Source of the DNA: Bittarella massiliensis (ex Durand et al. 2017)
GTDB taxonomy: Bacteria > Bacillota > Clostridia > Oscillospirales > Ruminococcaceae
Assembly: GCF_017566145.1 (NCBI RefSeq)
Contig: NZ_JABFCL010000003.1
Location: 1-64,000 of the forward strand
Reading direction: 5' to 3'
Length of the DNA: 64,000 nt
Below the pieces are notes generated by a model. The model was given only the letters and a program-made list of their open reading frames with translations, did not search any database and was not told the DNA's origin. Shown here in pieces: positions 39,635 to 47,379 of this stretch; positions within the stretch are counted from its first letter, which is position 1; each line of letters begins with the position of its first letter. The position numbers were made by a program, and so were the translations under genes.

Positions 39635-40956
39635 AAAAGTTTTGGATCCTTTTGAAAAAAGAGCTGCGGGAGATGATTACCCTGCAGTCGGTTCTCTCCA
39701 TCGTCCTCTGTGCGGGCATCTTTGTGCTGCTGGGCAACTTTATGGGCTCGGTCACCGAGGAGGCCGCCAAAAATGCAGGCGAGGTGGCCGTTATCGATCT
39801 GGACGACAGCGAGTTGACCCGGTCGCTGTTGGGCGGGCTGGAGCAGTCGGGCTTTGTGGTACACCGCACCACAAAGGCCTACGAAAACCCCATCGACTAC
39901 GCGAGAGAGCAGGGCCGGCAGAGCGCCATCGTCATCCCTGAGGGGTTTGGCGCGGGCATTCTGGCCGAAAAGCCGGTGGCCCAGAAGATTCAGCTGTACA
40001 GCGAGATCAAGAGCGCGGCCATCACCGCCAACATCTCCGCCGGGGTGGACAGCCAGGTGATACAGCAGCTGGGGTCGATCCTCTCCCGCACCCTGGTGGA
40101 GAAGGCGGGCATCGCCGACCCGGGTCCCATTTTGGAGCCGGTGCAGACAGAGGACTACACCGCCGTGGGGGAACACACCCAGCAGGTGTCGGCGGGCACG
40201 GTGTCCGGCTTTCTCAGCAGCCAGACCATGATGGTCCCCATCATCGTCTTCTTGCTGCTGATGTTTGCCTCGCAGATGGTGGTCTCCACCATCGTCAACG
40301 AGAAAAATGACAAGACCCTGGAGACCCTCCTCTCGGCCCCCATCAAGCGCACCAGCATCCTCTCCTCCAAGATGATTGCCGCGGGGCTGGTCTCCCTCCT
40401 CAACGCGGCGGTGTTCATGGTGGGCTATTCGGGCTACATGGGCAAGCTGATGGGGGGCGGCGGCCAGAACGCCGCCGGCGAGGTGCTGAAGGCACTGGGC
40501 CTCGCCCTCTCCACTGGGCAGTACCTCCTCATTGGGGTGCAGCTGTTTGCCACCATCCTCACGGCGCTGACCATCTCCATCCTCCTGGGCTCCCTGGCGC
40601 AGGACATCAAGGCGGCGCAGACGGCCATCATGCCGGTGATGGTGATGGTGATGATCCCCTATTTTATCTGCCTGCTGGCCGATGTCAACGGGCTGCCCGC
40701 GGTGGCGCGGTTCCTGGTTTACGCCATCCCCTTCACCCACACCTTTATGGCCATCCCCAACATGATGTTCGGCAACTACCCCCTCTTCTTCTTTGGACTG
40801 GGGTATCAGGTGGTTTTCTTCGCTGTCTGCATGTTCTTAGCTGTGCGCCTCTTTTCCAGCGACAAGATTCTCACCGCCAAGCTGCAGTTTGGCAAGAAAA
40901 AGAGCGCGGGCAAGAAACCCGCTTTTGCCGCCCTCGGCAAAAAGGGCGACCGGTAA
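39631..40956 (+). CDS. ABC-2 type exporter permease (NatB-like)
   Basis: 441 residues. An N-terminal membrane segment (about 20-40), a large extracellular domain (about 45-190), then five further membrane segments from about 200 to 410. The loop STIVNEKNDKTLETLLSAPI is the coupling-helix region typical of NatB/YhaP-type ABC-2 permeases. The C-terminus is very basic. The ATG overlaps the preceding stop, so the two proteins form one exporter. The substrate is unknown. A perfect two-way terminator follows. Confidence 0.88.
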   Translation: MKKFWILLKKELREMITLQSVLSIVLCAGIFVLLGNFMGSVTEEAAKNAGEVAVIDLDDSELTRSLLGGLEQSGFVVHRTTKAYENPIDYAREQGRQSAIVIPEGFGAGILAEKPVAQKIQLYSEIKSAAITANISAGVDSQVIQQLGSILSRTLVEKAGIADPGPILEPVQTEDYTAVGEHTQQVSAGTVSGFLSSQTMMVPIIVFLLLMFASQMVVSTIVNEKNDKTLETLLSAPIKRTSILSSKMIAAGLVSLLNAAVFMVGYSGYMGKLMGGGGQNAAGEVLKALGLALSTGQYLLIGVQLFATILTALTISILLGSLAQDIKAAQTAIMPVMVMVMIPYFICLLADVNGLPAVARFLVYAIPFTHTFMAIPNMMFGNYPLFFFGLGYQVVFFAVCMFLAVRLFSSDKILTAKLQFGKKKSAGKKPAFAALGKKGDR

Positions 40957-40968
40957 ATTGCTATAAGT

Positions 40969-41010
40969 GCAAAAAGGGCGCTGGACCATTTGGTCCAGCG
41001 CCCTTTTTGC
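40969..41010. terminator. Bidirectional terminator between the ABC exporter and fabH
   Basis: A 19-bp perfect stem GCAAAAAGGGCGCTGGACC (40969-40987) with 40992-41010, with A5 and T5 tracts on the two sides. Confidence 0.93.
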
Positions 41011-41025
41011 GCAGGAGAGGAGGAG

Positions 41026-42015
41026 CTACCACTCCAACAGGCAGCCGGCGTAAACCAGGCCCCCGCCAAAGCCCACCAGGCAGATTTTGTCCCCCCGCTT
41101 GAGGAGCCCTTCCCGGCTGGCCTCGGCCAGACAGATGGGGATGCAGGCGCTGGACATGTTGCCGTAGCGGTCGATGTTCAGATAGAAGCGGTCAAAGGGC
41201 AGCCCCAAATTCTGGGCCGCTGTCTCGAGGATGCGCCGGTTGGCCTGATGGGGGAAGACCCAGTCCAGCTGTTCCAGCGGCAGCCCCGCCTTCTCGCAGA
41301 CGGTTTTGACGCAGAGGGGGAGAACGCGGGTGGAGAACTTGTAGACCTCCCGTCCGTTCATGTACAGGGCGTGGCCCGCCGAGGGGCTCCAGCCGTCGGA
41401 CAGGGGGTCAAAGGGCTGTGGGCGGAAGGGGCTGGCAGGGGCGACTCCTCGGGCAAAGAGGTGGCGGCCGCCGCTGGGGTCCGACCCGGCAAAACTCTCG
41501 TAGAGGCCATCGGCGGCGCGCAGGACCGCTGCTCCGGCCCCGTCGCCGAAGAGGACGCAGGTGCCGCGGTCGGAAAAGTCGGTCAGTTTGGTAAGCATCT
41601 CGCTGGAGACCACCAGCGCACAGCGGTATTGGCCGCCGGTCAGGTAGTGCTGGGCCAGGTCGACGGCAGCCACAAATCCAGCGCAGGCGGAGTTGACGTC
41701 CAGGCAGAAGGGGCTCTCAAGCCCCAGCTCCCCTGCCACCAGGCAGGCGGTAGAGGGGGTGAGGTAGTCGCCGGTGACGGTGGAGCAGACCACCAGGTCG
41801 ATCTCGGCGGGCGCGACGCCGGCGTCCTCTAGCGCCTCTTTGGCGGCGCAGGCCGCCATCTGCCAGGTGGCCTTTTCGGTCTCGACCCGGCGGGTCTTGA
41901 TGCCGGTGCGGGTGGTGATCCACTCGTCGCTGGTGTCCACGATCTGCGCCAGGTCGTCGTTGGTGACGACCCGGTCGGGCAGGTATTTTCCGGTGCCGAT
42001 GATTTGAATTCCCAT
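41026..42015 (-). CDS. fabH: 3-oxoacyl-ACP synthase III (FabH-type)
   Basis: 329 residues. Catalytic triad present: Cys in NSACAGFVAA (about 112), His in FPHQANRRI (about 245) and Asn in DRYGNMSSA (about 275). TRTGIKTRRVE near 35 is the CoA-binding Arg/Trp region. It condenses an acyl-CoA with malonyl-ACP to begin fatty acid synthesis, or a related decarboxylative condensation. It is away from other fab genes. Its neighbour is a PAP2 phosphatase gene 35 bases upstream on the same strand, likely one transcript. A lipid or polyketide-like side pathway cannot be ruled out. Confidence 0.9.
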   Translation of the reverse strand: MGIQIIGTGKYLPDRVVTNDDLAQIVDTSDEWITTRTGIKTRRVETEKATWQMAACAAKEALEDAGVAPAEIDLVVCSTVTGDYLTPSTACLVAGELGLESPFCLDVNSACAGFVAAVDLAQHYLTGGQYRCALVVSSEMLTKLTDFSDRGTCVLFGDGAGAAVLRAADGLYESFAGSDPSGGRHLFARGVAPASPFRPQPFDPLSDGWSPSAGHALYMNGREVYKFSTRVLPLCVKTVCEKAGLPLEQLDWVFPHQANRRILETAAQNLGLPFDRFYLNIDRYGNMSSACIPICLAEASREGLLKRGDKICLVGFGGGLVYAGCLLEW

Positions 42016-42050
42016 GGTGATTGTCCTTTCCGATCAATTGTTTTGGCAGT

Positions 42051-42884
42051 CTAAAGAGACAGCTTTTTGAAGAGCAGGGGGATGAAGCCGACGGCGGCAA
42101 AGACCATCGTGCCGTAGCGCAGGGCGCCTCCCACCGCCGTCTGGGGGAAGACCAGGGAGAGCCCCCAGTCCAGCAGCCAGAGGAGCAGGAGCCCCAACAG
42201 CACCCGCGCCAGCTTTTTGAGCAGAGAAGTTTCGCAGGTGAAGCGGACGGCCGCGTCCTCAAACCAGGCGCCGGCAGCCAGGCCAACAAAGGCGCCGGCG
42301 AGCTTGTAAAAGGCGGCGCTCCCCTTGGTGGGCCAGGCCAGCAAAAAGAGGGCTGCGGCCGCCGCCGCGAAGAGGAGCCAGGGGCGCTTGGTGGTGATGA
42401 AGAGCCGGTAGCAGACCTCGGACACCAGCACTGCCAGCAGGAAGCCGGCCACCACGTCGGTGGGCCAGTGCAGCCCCAGGTAGAGCCGGGAGAGGGCCAC
42501 CGCCACCCCGATCACCACTGCCACCGCCAGCATGGACTTCTGCTTGATGAATTTGTAGATGGAGTAGAGCAGGGTGACCGCCCCTTGGGTGTGCCCGCTG
42601 GGCATGGAGGAGCCGCCGGCAGTCTGGGTGCGCAGGCTGCGCACCCCCGGTTGGCCGATGGGGCGGGCCCTGCCCACCAGGGCCTTGATCCCGGTGTTCA
42701 CCCCCTGGGAGGTGAGGCTGGAAAAGGCCAGGAAGAGCCCCATCTTCTTGTTGTAGCAGTAGTAGATGACCAGGATGGGCAGCAGAATGGCCACCGGTTC
42801 CCCCAAAACGGTGATGGCGAGGAAGACGTTGTCCAGCAGCGGGGTGGCAAAGCGCTGGATCAAGTGCAGGATCGACAGTTCCAA
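42051..42884 (-). CDS. PAP2-family membrane phosphatase
   Basis: 277 residues with eight or so hydrophobic segments. The three acid phosphatase motifs are complete: KALVGRARP near 70, MPSGHTQ near 97 and SRLYLGLHWPTD near 135. The C-terminal 100 residues add extra membrane segments beyond the basic PAP2 core. Likely substrates are phosphatidic acid, undecaprenyl pyrophosphate or other lipid phosphates at the membrane. Transcribed from a good promoter at 42919-42947 together with fabH. Confidence 0.88.
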   Translation of the reverse strand: MELSILHLIQRFATPLLDNVFLAITVLGEPVAILLPILVIYYCYNKKMGLFLAFSSLTSQGVNTGIKALVGRARPIGQPGVRSLRTQTAGGSSMPSGHTQGAVTLLYSIYKFIKQKSMLAVAVVIGVAVALSRLYLGLHWPTDVVAGFLLAVLVSEVCYRLFITTKRPWLLFAAAAAALFLLAWPTKGSAAFYKLAGAFVGLAAGAWFEDAAVRFTCETSLLKKLARVLLGLLLLWLLDWGLSLVFPQTAVGGALRYGTMVFAAVGFIPLLFKKLSL

Positions 42885-42918
42885 AAGCGGTTCCCCTTTT
42901 CAAAAACAAACTGTTATT

Positions 42919-42947
42919 ATGATACCACAGGGACGGGGGCTTTTCAA
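42919..42947 (-). promoter_or_regulatory. Sigma-A promoter of the PAP2-fabH unit
   Basis: Minus strand TTGAAA (42947-42942), 17 bases, TATCAT (42924-42919). Confidence 0.8.
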
Positions 42948-43008
42948 AAAAAGAAAGGGGAAAATTTGATCTTTCCCAAAATTCCCCCTCCTGCGCAAAG
43001 GGGTGTGG

Positions 43009-43174
43009 TATAATGGCCGCGAGGCGGCTGTTGTACCGATGGCTGCCGGGCAGGTGGACAAACCGCAGTCGCCCCTGCTCGGCATTCCGGTTTTGCTTTG
43101 CGGGATAACGGGTGCAAAATGGCCGTGTCGCCGCCCGTGGGCGGTCGGTGCGGCAAGGGGAGGAATCTGCTGTG
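43009..43174 (+). promoter_or_regulatory. -10 box and GC-rich leader of the Fe-alcohol dehydrogenase gene
   Basis: TATAAT at 43009-43014 has no clear -35. It opens a leader of about 150 bases in which a strong hairpin around 43122-43157 (core CCGCCC-GT-GGGCGG) stands directly before the GGGGAGG ribosome site. It could be a translation-level switch. No known riboswitch core was recognised. Confidence 0.4.
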
Positions 43175-44314
43175 ATGCGTTCGGTGAATTTTTACATGCC
43201 GGTCCAGGTGTATTTTGAGAGCGGGTGCGTGCTGCTGCACTCCCAGCAATTGGCGTCGCTGGGAGGAAGGGCGCTGTTGGTCACTGGCAGGAGCGGGGCA
43301 GCCAAGAGCGGCGCTCTGGAGGACGTGTGCACTGCCCTGAAGATGCACCGGGTGGAGTGGGAGGTATTCTCCCGGGTGGGGGAAAATCCCCTCGTCTCCA
43401 CCTGCAAGCGGGCGGGAGAGGCGGCCCGGGCCTTTGGCGCCGACTTTGTGGTGGGGATCGGGGGCGGCTCGGCCATGGATGCGGCCAAGGCGGCGGCGGT
43501 CTTTGCCGCCAACCCCCAGCTGGATGAAAGCGCACTCTACGACAGGGAGTGGCAGGCCCCCGCTCTGCCGGTGGTCTGCGTCCCCACCACTGCCGGCACC
43601 TCCAGTGAGCTGGACCAGACGGCGGTGCTGACCATCGACGAGATCGGCCGCAAGCAGAGCGTCGGGCGGAAGGACACCTTCCCCCGCCTGGCCCTCATCG
43701 ACCCCAAGTACACCTACTCCCTCCCCTACCGGCAGACCGTCGCCACGGCGGTGGACGCCTTTTGTCACGGGGTGGAGAGCTATTTTGCCCAGAACGCCGA
43801 CGGGGTGAGCCGGATGTTCGCCCTGCGGGGGATCGAGCTGCTCTACGAAGGGCTCTGCCGGCTGGCCGACGCCTGGGAGGACAGCGCCAGGGGCGCGGCG
43901 GTGGAGATCCAGCCCCAGCTGCGCGACCAGATCAGCGAGGGCTGCCTCTGCGCCGGTTTCTCCCTCAACCGCTGCGGCACCTGTTTCCCCCACCGGCTGG
44001 GCTATCTGTTGACCGAGCGTTACGGCATCCCCCACGGAACGGCGTCGGGGGCCTTCCTGCCGGCCTTTATCCAGCGGGCCAAGAGTTGTTCGCGGGAGCT
44101 GTTCCGCCCCTTTTTAAAGGCCCTGGGCGAGCCGGACGAGCGGGCGGTCTGCCGGCTCTTACAGCGGCTTTGCCGCACCGGCTGCGCCATGACGGCGCAG
44201 GAGGCGGAGGGCTGCCGCAGCCGCTTTGAGGCGGTCTCCAACTTTCACCGCACCCCCGGCGGCTACACGGCCGACGAGGCGGTGGAGCTGCTCAAGACCA
44301 TGTTCGTCAAATAG
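43175..44314 (+). CDS. Iron-containing alcohol dehydrogenase
   Basis: 379 residues from the ATG at 43175. A GTG three bases earlier is equally possible. NAD-binding region IGGGSAMDAAKAA near 87 and PTTAGTSSELDQ near 130. Metal ligands Asp and His in VDAFCHGVESYF (about 187-195), His in CFPHRLGYLL and His in GIPHG about 14 residues later. The family reduces aldehydes or ketones with NAD(P)H. The C-terminal domain is of normal length. The exact substrate is open. Monocistronic with its own terminator. Confidence 0.88.
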   Translation: MRSVNFYMPVQVYFESGCVLLHSQQLASLGGRALLVTGRSGAAKSGALEDVCTALKMHRVEWEVFSRVGENPLVSTCKRAGEAARAFGADFVVGIGGGSAMDAAKAAAVFAANPQLDESALYDREWQAPALPVVCVPTTAGTSSELDQTAVLTIDEIGRKQSVGRKDTFPRLALIDPKYTYSLPYRQTVATAVDAFCHGVESYFAQNADGVSRMFALRGIELLYEGLCRLADAWEDSARGAAVEIQPQLRDQISEGCLCAGFSLNRCGTCFPHRLGYLLTERYGIPHGTASGAFLPAFIQRAKSCSRELFRPFLKALGEPDERAVCRLLQRLCRTGCAMTAQEAEGCRSRFEAVSNFHRTPGGYTADEAVELLKTMFVK

Positions 44315-44323
44315 CGGTGTCAC

Positions 44324-44350
44324 AGCCGGGCGATTTCGCCCGGCTCTTTT
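44324..44350 (+). terminator. Terminator of the alcohol dehydrogenase gene
   Basis: AGCCGGGCG-ATTT-CGCCCGGCT followed by CTTTT. Confidence 0.85.
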
Positions 44351-44446
44351 GATCTCATCCGGTGGCCGCGCAAAAAAAGAACGAAAAAAAGCGAAATTCG
44401 TAGAAAATGTAAAACGGGCGTCGTATACGGAGAGGGGGGAGGGCGT

Positions 44447-44452
44447 TATAAT
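44447..44452 (+). promoter_or_regulatory. Probable -10 of the small regulator pair
   Basis: TATAAT 31 bases before the XRE gene, with no good -35. Confidence 0.4.
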
Positions 44453-44482
44453 AGGGCAAACGGATAGAGGGAGGGAAGCCGG

Positions 44483-44746
44483 GTGGCAGAGAAGAAGACG
44501 GTGCGACAGCCGGGGTATTTTGGCAAAAATCTGGCGGTGGTCCGCGCGGCGCTGCACCTGTCGCAGGAGCAGCTGGGGGAAAAGGTGGGGCTCTCCCGCC
44601 AACAGGTTTACCGCTATGAGCAGGGGCTGGCTTTTGAGCCGCTGCACTCGACGGTGGAAAGGGTGGCGGCCTTTGCCGGGGTGAGTCAGGAGCAGCTGAC
44701 CCACACCCTTTTGCGGGAGGGGGATATTCATGTCGATGGCAGGTGA
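44483..44746 (+). CDS. Small XRE-family helix-turn-helix protein
   Basis: 87 residues, starting with GTG after a GGGAGGGAAG site. One HTH_3 domain spans about 12-70: LAVVRAALHLSQEQLGEKVG, LSRQQVYRYEQG and FAGVSQEQL. Ser-Arg-Gln-Gln-Val-Tyr is the recognition helix. Apart from about 12 flanking residues there is no further domain. Overlaps the next gene by 17 bases, so the two probably act together. Confidence 0.8.
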   Translation: MAEKKTVRQPGYFGKNLAVVRAALHLSQEQLGEKVGLSRQQVYRYEQGLAFEPLHSTVERVAAFAGVSQEQLTHTLLREGDIHVDGR

Positions 44747-45140
44747 AATTCGGCGGGCTGCCCGCCAGGTGTACGCCGACGGCCAGGCGCACGAGAACGC
44801 CGAAGTCAGGGACGAGTTGGCCCGGCGGGGCTTTCCCGTGCCGTCGGACAGCGCGGCTCTGCGTTCAGTGCTGCACCAGATGAAGGAACGGGGGGAGATC
44901 GAACTGGTGCGGCCGGGGGTCTACCGCCTTACCGCCGTGACGGAGGGGGACGAGACAGCGTCCTCCCTTCCCTTCTCCCTGGAGGAGCTGGCGGCGCAAA
45001 AGCAGCGGCTGGAGCGGACCATTCAGGAGATCAAGGCCTTTGACTGGCTGCGCTGCAGCGACGCCGAACTGCAGCGGGCGCGGGAGAAGGCGGCCCTGCT
45101 GCGGCAGATGGCCGACCTCCTCCGGCGATCGGACCTGTAA
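44730..45140 (+). CDS. Small winged-helix-like protein coupled to the XRE regulator
   Basis: 136 residues, no family recognised. Residues 1-70 read like a winged helix of the AsnC/restriction-associated kind (DELARRGFPVPSDSAALRSVL, then ERGEIELVRPGVYRL). The C-terminal part (about 80-136) is a probable coiled coil rich in Glu/Gln/Arg (LEELAAQKQRLERTIQEI). GGGAGG lies eight bases before the ATG at 44730, inside the preceding gene. Possibly a co-regulator. No target is evident. Confidence 0.55.
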   Translation: MSMAGEIRRAARQVYADGQAHENAEVRDELARRGFPVPSDSAALRSVLHQMKERGEIELVRPGVYRLTAVTEGDETASSLPFSLEELAAQKQRLERTIQEIKAFDWLRCSDAELQRAREKAALLRQMADLLRRSDL

Positions 45141-45145
45141 GCAGA

Positions 45146-45184
45146 AAAAGAGAGGGCGCTTCGCACAGCGGCGAAGCGCCCTCT
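45146..45184 (-). terminator. Terminator of the MerR-family gene
   Basis: AGAGGGCGCTTCGC (45151-45164) pairs with 45171-45184, with TTTTT following on the minus strand. Confidence 0.85.
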
Positions 45185-45205
45185 CCTCTCAGAGATCCCC
45201 GGAAA

Positions 45206-45964
45206 CTACCGGCTTTTGGCGGCAATGCACCAGGCCACAAAGGCGGCGGTGCCGGTGCCGGCTCTGTCCATGCTCTCGGCAAAGCGGGGGTCGGCGGCGT
45301 ACATCTCCCCCAAGCCGGCCAGTATCTCGTCGGTACAGGGGTAGTAGTGGGCGGTGATGAAGTCCTGCCAGCGCTGCACTGCGGCGGCGGCCTCCGGGCT
45401 GTCGGGGGCCGCACCCTCCGCCATCAGGCGGGAGAAGGCGGCGAAAATCTCCTCCATCTCCGCTGTGAGGGCGGCCCAGTCGTCGGGGGTGTAGGCGGCG
45501 GTGCGCCGCTGGCTCTCCCGGTAGGCGTCGGTGTCGCCCCAGCGGGCGCGGGCCTCCTCGCGATAGGCCTCTTTGGCCCGATTGATCTTATCCATTGAAA
45601 ATTCCTCCAAAGTGGGGGAGGCATCCCCTGCCACCGCCCGGTCCAGCAGGGCGATCAGTCCGTCCAGCCGCTGCCGCTTGAGCAGCAGCAGTTCCCGCTG
45701 GCGGCGCATGGCCCTTTTCCGGTCGTAGGCGGGGTGGTCCAAAATGGCGGCGATCTCGCCGAGAGGAAAGTCCAGTTCCCGCAAAAGGAGAATCTCCTGC
45801 AGCCGCTCCCGCTCGGCCTGCCCGTAGAGCCGATAGCCCGCCTCGGTCTTTTGGCTGGGGCGCAGCAGGCCGATGCGATCGTAGTGGTGCAGGGCGCGGG
45901 CCGTAATGCCCGCTTGGCGGGCCACTTGGGCCACTGTCCACAGGGTTTCATCCGCCATCTCCAC
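45206..45964 (-). CDS. MerR-family regulator with TipAS ligand-binding domain
   Basis: 252 residues from a GTG at 45964 (AAGGAGG ten bases upstream). An ATG at 45958 is possible. N-terminal MerR domain (about 8-75: VAQVARQAGITARALHHYD, GYRLYGQAERERLQEI), a dimerising coiled coil (about 80-115) and a C-terminal TipAS domain (about 130-245), a globin-like pocket that in TipAL binds thiopeptide antibiotics. It should sense a drug-like ligand and switch on its own promoter. Its promoter has the MerR-type 19-base spacer (46013-46043). No effector gene is adjacent, so the regulon lies elsewhere. Confidence 0.88.
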   Translation of the reverse strand: MEMADETLWTVAQVARQAGITARALHHYDRIGLLRPSQKTEAGYRLYGQAERERLQEILLLRELDFPLGEIAAILDHPAYDRKRAMRRQRELLLLKRQRLDGLIALLDRAVAGDASPTLEEFSMDKINRAKEAYREEARARWGDTDAYRESQRRTAAYTPDDWAALTAEMEEIFAAFSRLMAEGAAPDSPEAAAAVQRWQDFITAHYYPCTDEILAGLGEMYAADPRFAESMDRAGTGTAAFVAWCIAAKSR

Positions 45965-46012
45965 CTTGAATCTGCCTCCTTGTCGCTGTTCTGTCTTGAC
46001 CGGTCTGGCTTT

Positions 46013-46043
46013 AGCATACCCTATGACGTAGGGGGAAGGTCAA
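46013..46043 (-). promoter_or_regulatory. MerR-type autoregulated promoter and operator
   Basis: Minus strand TTGACC (46043-46038) and TATGCT (46018-46013) are 19 bases apart, the over-long spacer of MerR-controlled promoters. Inside it CCCTA (46019-46023) and TAGGG (46029-46033) form the inverted repeat. Confidence 0.82.
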
Positions 46044-46177
46044 GGGGGGAGGCGAACCTTTTTTACAATATCCCTGCGGCGGGGTGGGTTGCGCGGCAGT
46101 GGACAGCGGCAGTATAATGGTAAAACAAAAGGCTTTCCGGGCGTTCACCCGGCCAAGTCCGGAGAGGGGGGCGACCG

Positions 46178-47323
46178 GTGCGAATTGACTGCAGCATTGC
46201 CCTGGACGTTCTGTCCATGGCCAATCTCTTCATATTGCTGTTTGGCCTGCGGGGGCGGGAGAGGAGCGGCAGGGCAAACCGCGCCTACTTTCAGATCATC
46301 CTGCTGGTGCTGGCCTTTTTGGCCCTGGACGTCGCCTACCTGGCCCTTTATGGCCGCCCCTGGGCGCGTGCCGCCATCGCCGCGGCCAAGACGGCCTACT
46401 TTGTGGTCAACGCCGCCATTGTCTGGACCTGGGCGCGCTTTGTGCTGTACACCCTCTTCCCCGGGGCGGTGGGCCGCCGCGCCGCCCTCTACACCGCCCT
46501 CTTTGCCGCGGACGGAGCCATCGTCTTGATCAACTGCTTTTGCGGGTGGATGTTCTCCATTTCAGGGGAGGGCACCATCGCTATCGGCTACGGGGCGATG
46601 TGGGCGTTTACCCTCTTCAACTACCTCTCCATCGCCGCAGTGATGCTGCTCCTTTACAGAAATCGCAACTGGGTCAAGCGGAAGACTCTGCTCCCCTTCC
46701 TCCTCTTCCCCGTCCTCCCCCTCTGTGCAGAACTGGTGCAGATCGCCTTTCGGAGCGTCTCCCTCATCTGCAGCTACGCCCTCTCCACCCTCATGCTCTA
46801 CCAGGTATTCCAGGGCAGCCTGATCTACACCGACGCTCTCACCGGCCTGGGCAACCGGCGGCTGCTGAACGAATACCTAGACCGCTGGTTTGCCGGCCCC
46901 GGCTCAGGCAAGGTCTGCGGGGTGATGATCGACCTGGACAATCTCAAGGTCATCAACGACACCTGCGGGCACCTGTGCGGCGATCAGATGTTGATGCAGA
47001 TGGCCGAGGTCATCCGCCGCAGTGAGCGCAAGGGGATGGTTGCCACCCGATACGGGGGCGACGAGTTTGTCGTGATCTGGCGGGACGGGGAAAAGCGGGC
47101 GACCGGATTGCTTCGCCGGCTGGAACAGGCCCGAACCGCCCTCAACAGCCAGTCCGGCGGAGGCGGACAGCTCTCCTTCAGCACCGGCTCCCTCTGCTGT
47201 GAACGGGGGGCGTTGGGCGTTGGCGAGTTTCTGCAGCTGCTGGACGAGGAGATGTACCGGGTCAAAAACGCCAAAAAGCAGGGGGGTGTTTCCCCCTATG
47301 CCGATTCGCCCCGTGCCGATTGA
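46178..47323 (+). CDS. Membrane-bound diguanylate cyclase (GGDEF)
   Basis: 381 residues starting with GTG after GGAGAGGGGGG. An N-terminal sensor of six membrane segments (about 5-205) with no recognised extracellular domain is followed by a GGDEF domain (about 212-375): DALTGLGNRRLLNEY, DLDNLKVINDTCGH and the intact catalytic RYGGDEFVVIW near 295. Expected to make c-di-GMP. No RxxD inhibitory site is evident five residues before GGDEF. Monocistronic between two terminators. It could feed the c-di-GMP network relevant to surface growth. Confidence 0.87.
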   Translation: MRIDCSIALDVLSMANLFILLFGLRGRERSGRANRAYFQIILLVLAFLALDVAYLALYGRPWARAAIAAAKTAYFVVNAAIVWTWARFVLYTLFPGAVGRRAALYTALFAADGAIVLINCFCGWMFSISGEGTIAIGYGAMWAFTLFNYLSIAAVMLLLYRNRNWVKRKTLLPFLLFPVLPLCAELVQIAFRSVSLICSYALSTLMLYQVFQGSLIYTDALTGLGNRRLLNEYLDRWFAGPGSGKVCGVMIDLDNLKVINDTCGHLCGDQMLMQMAEVIRRSERKGMVATRYGGDEFVVIWRDGEKRATGLLRRLEQARTALNSQSGGGGQLSFSTGSLCCERGALGVGEFLQLLDEEMYRVKNAKKQGGVSPYADSPRAD

Positions 47324-47329
47324 AAGAAA

Positions 47330-47366
47330 AGAAAAAAGAGTGCCCATGCGGGCACTCTTTTTTGGT
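47330..47366. terminator. Bidirectional terminator between GGDEF gene and aspS
   Basis: AAAAAAGAGTGCCC-ATGC-GGGCACTCTTTTTT, perfect, between convergent genes. Confidence 0.92.
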
Positions 47367-47379
47367 TGACAAGGGGGGG

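Noticed and set aside
43015..43174. Cobalamin riboswitch in the alcohol dehydrogenase leader
   Set aside because: The GC-rich leader looked suggestive, but the B12-box sequence could not be found.
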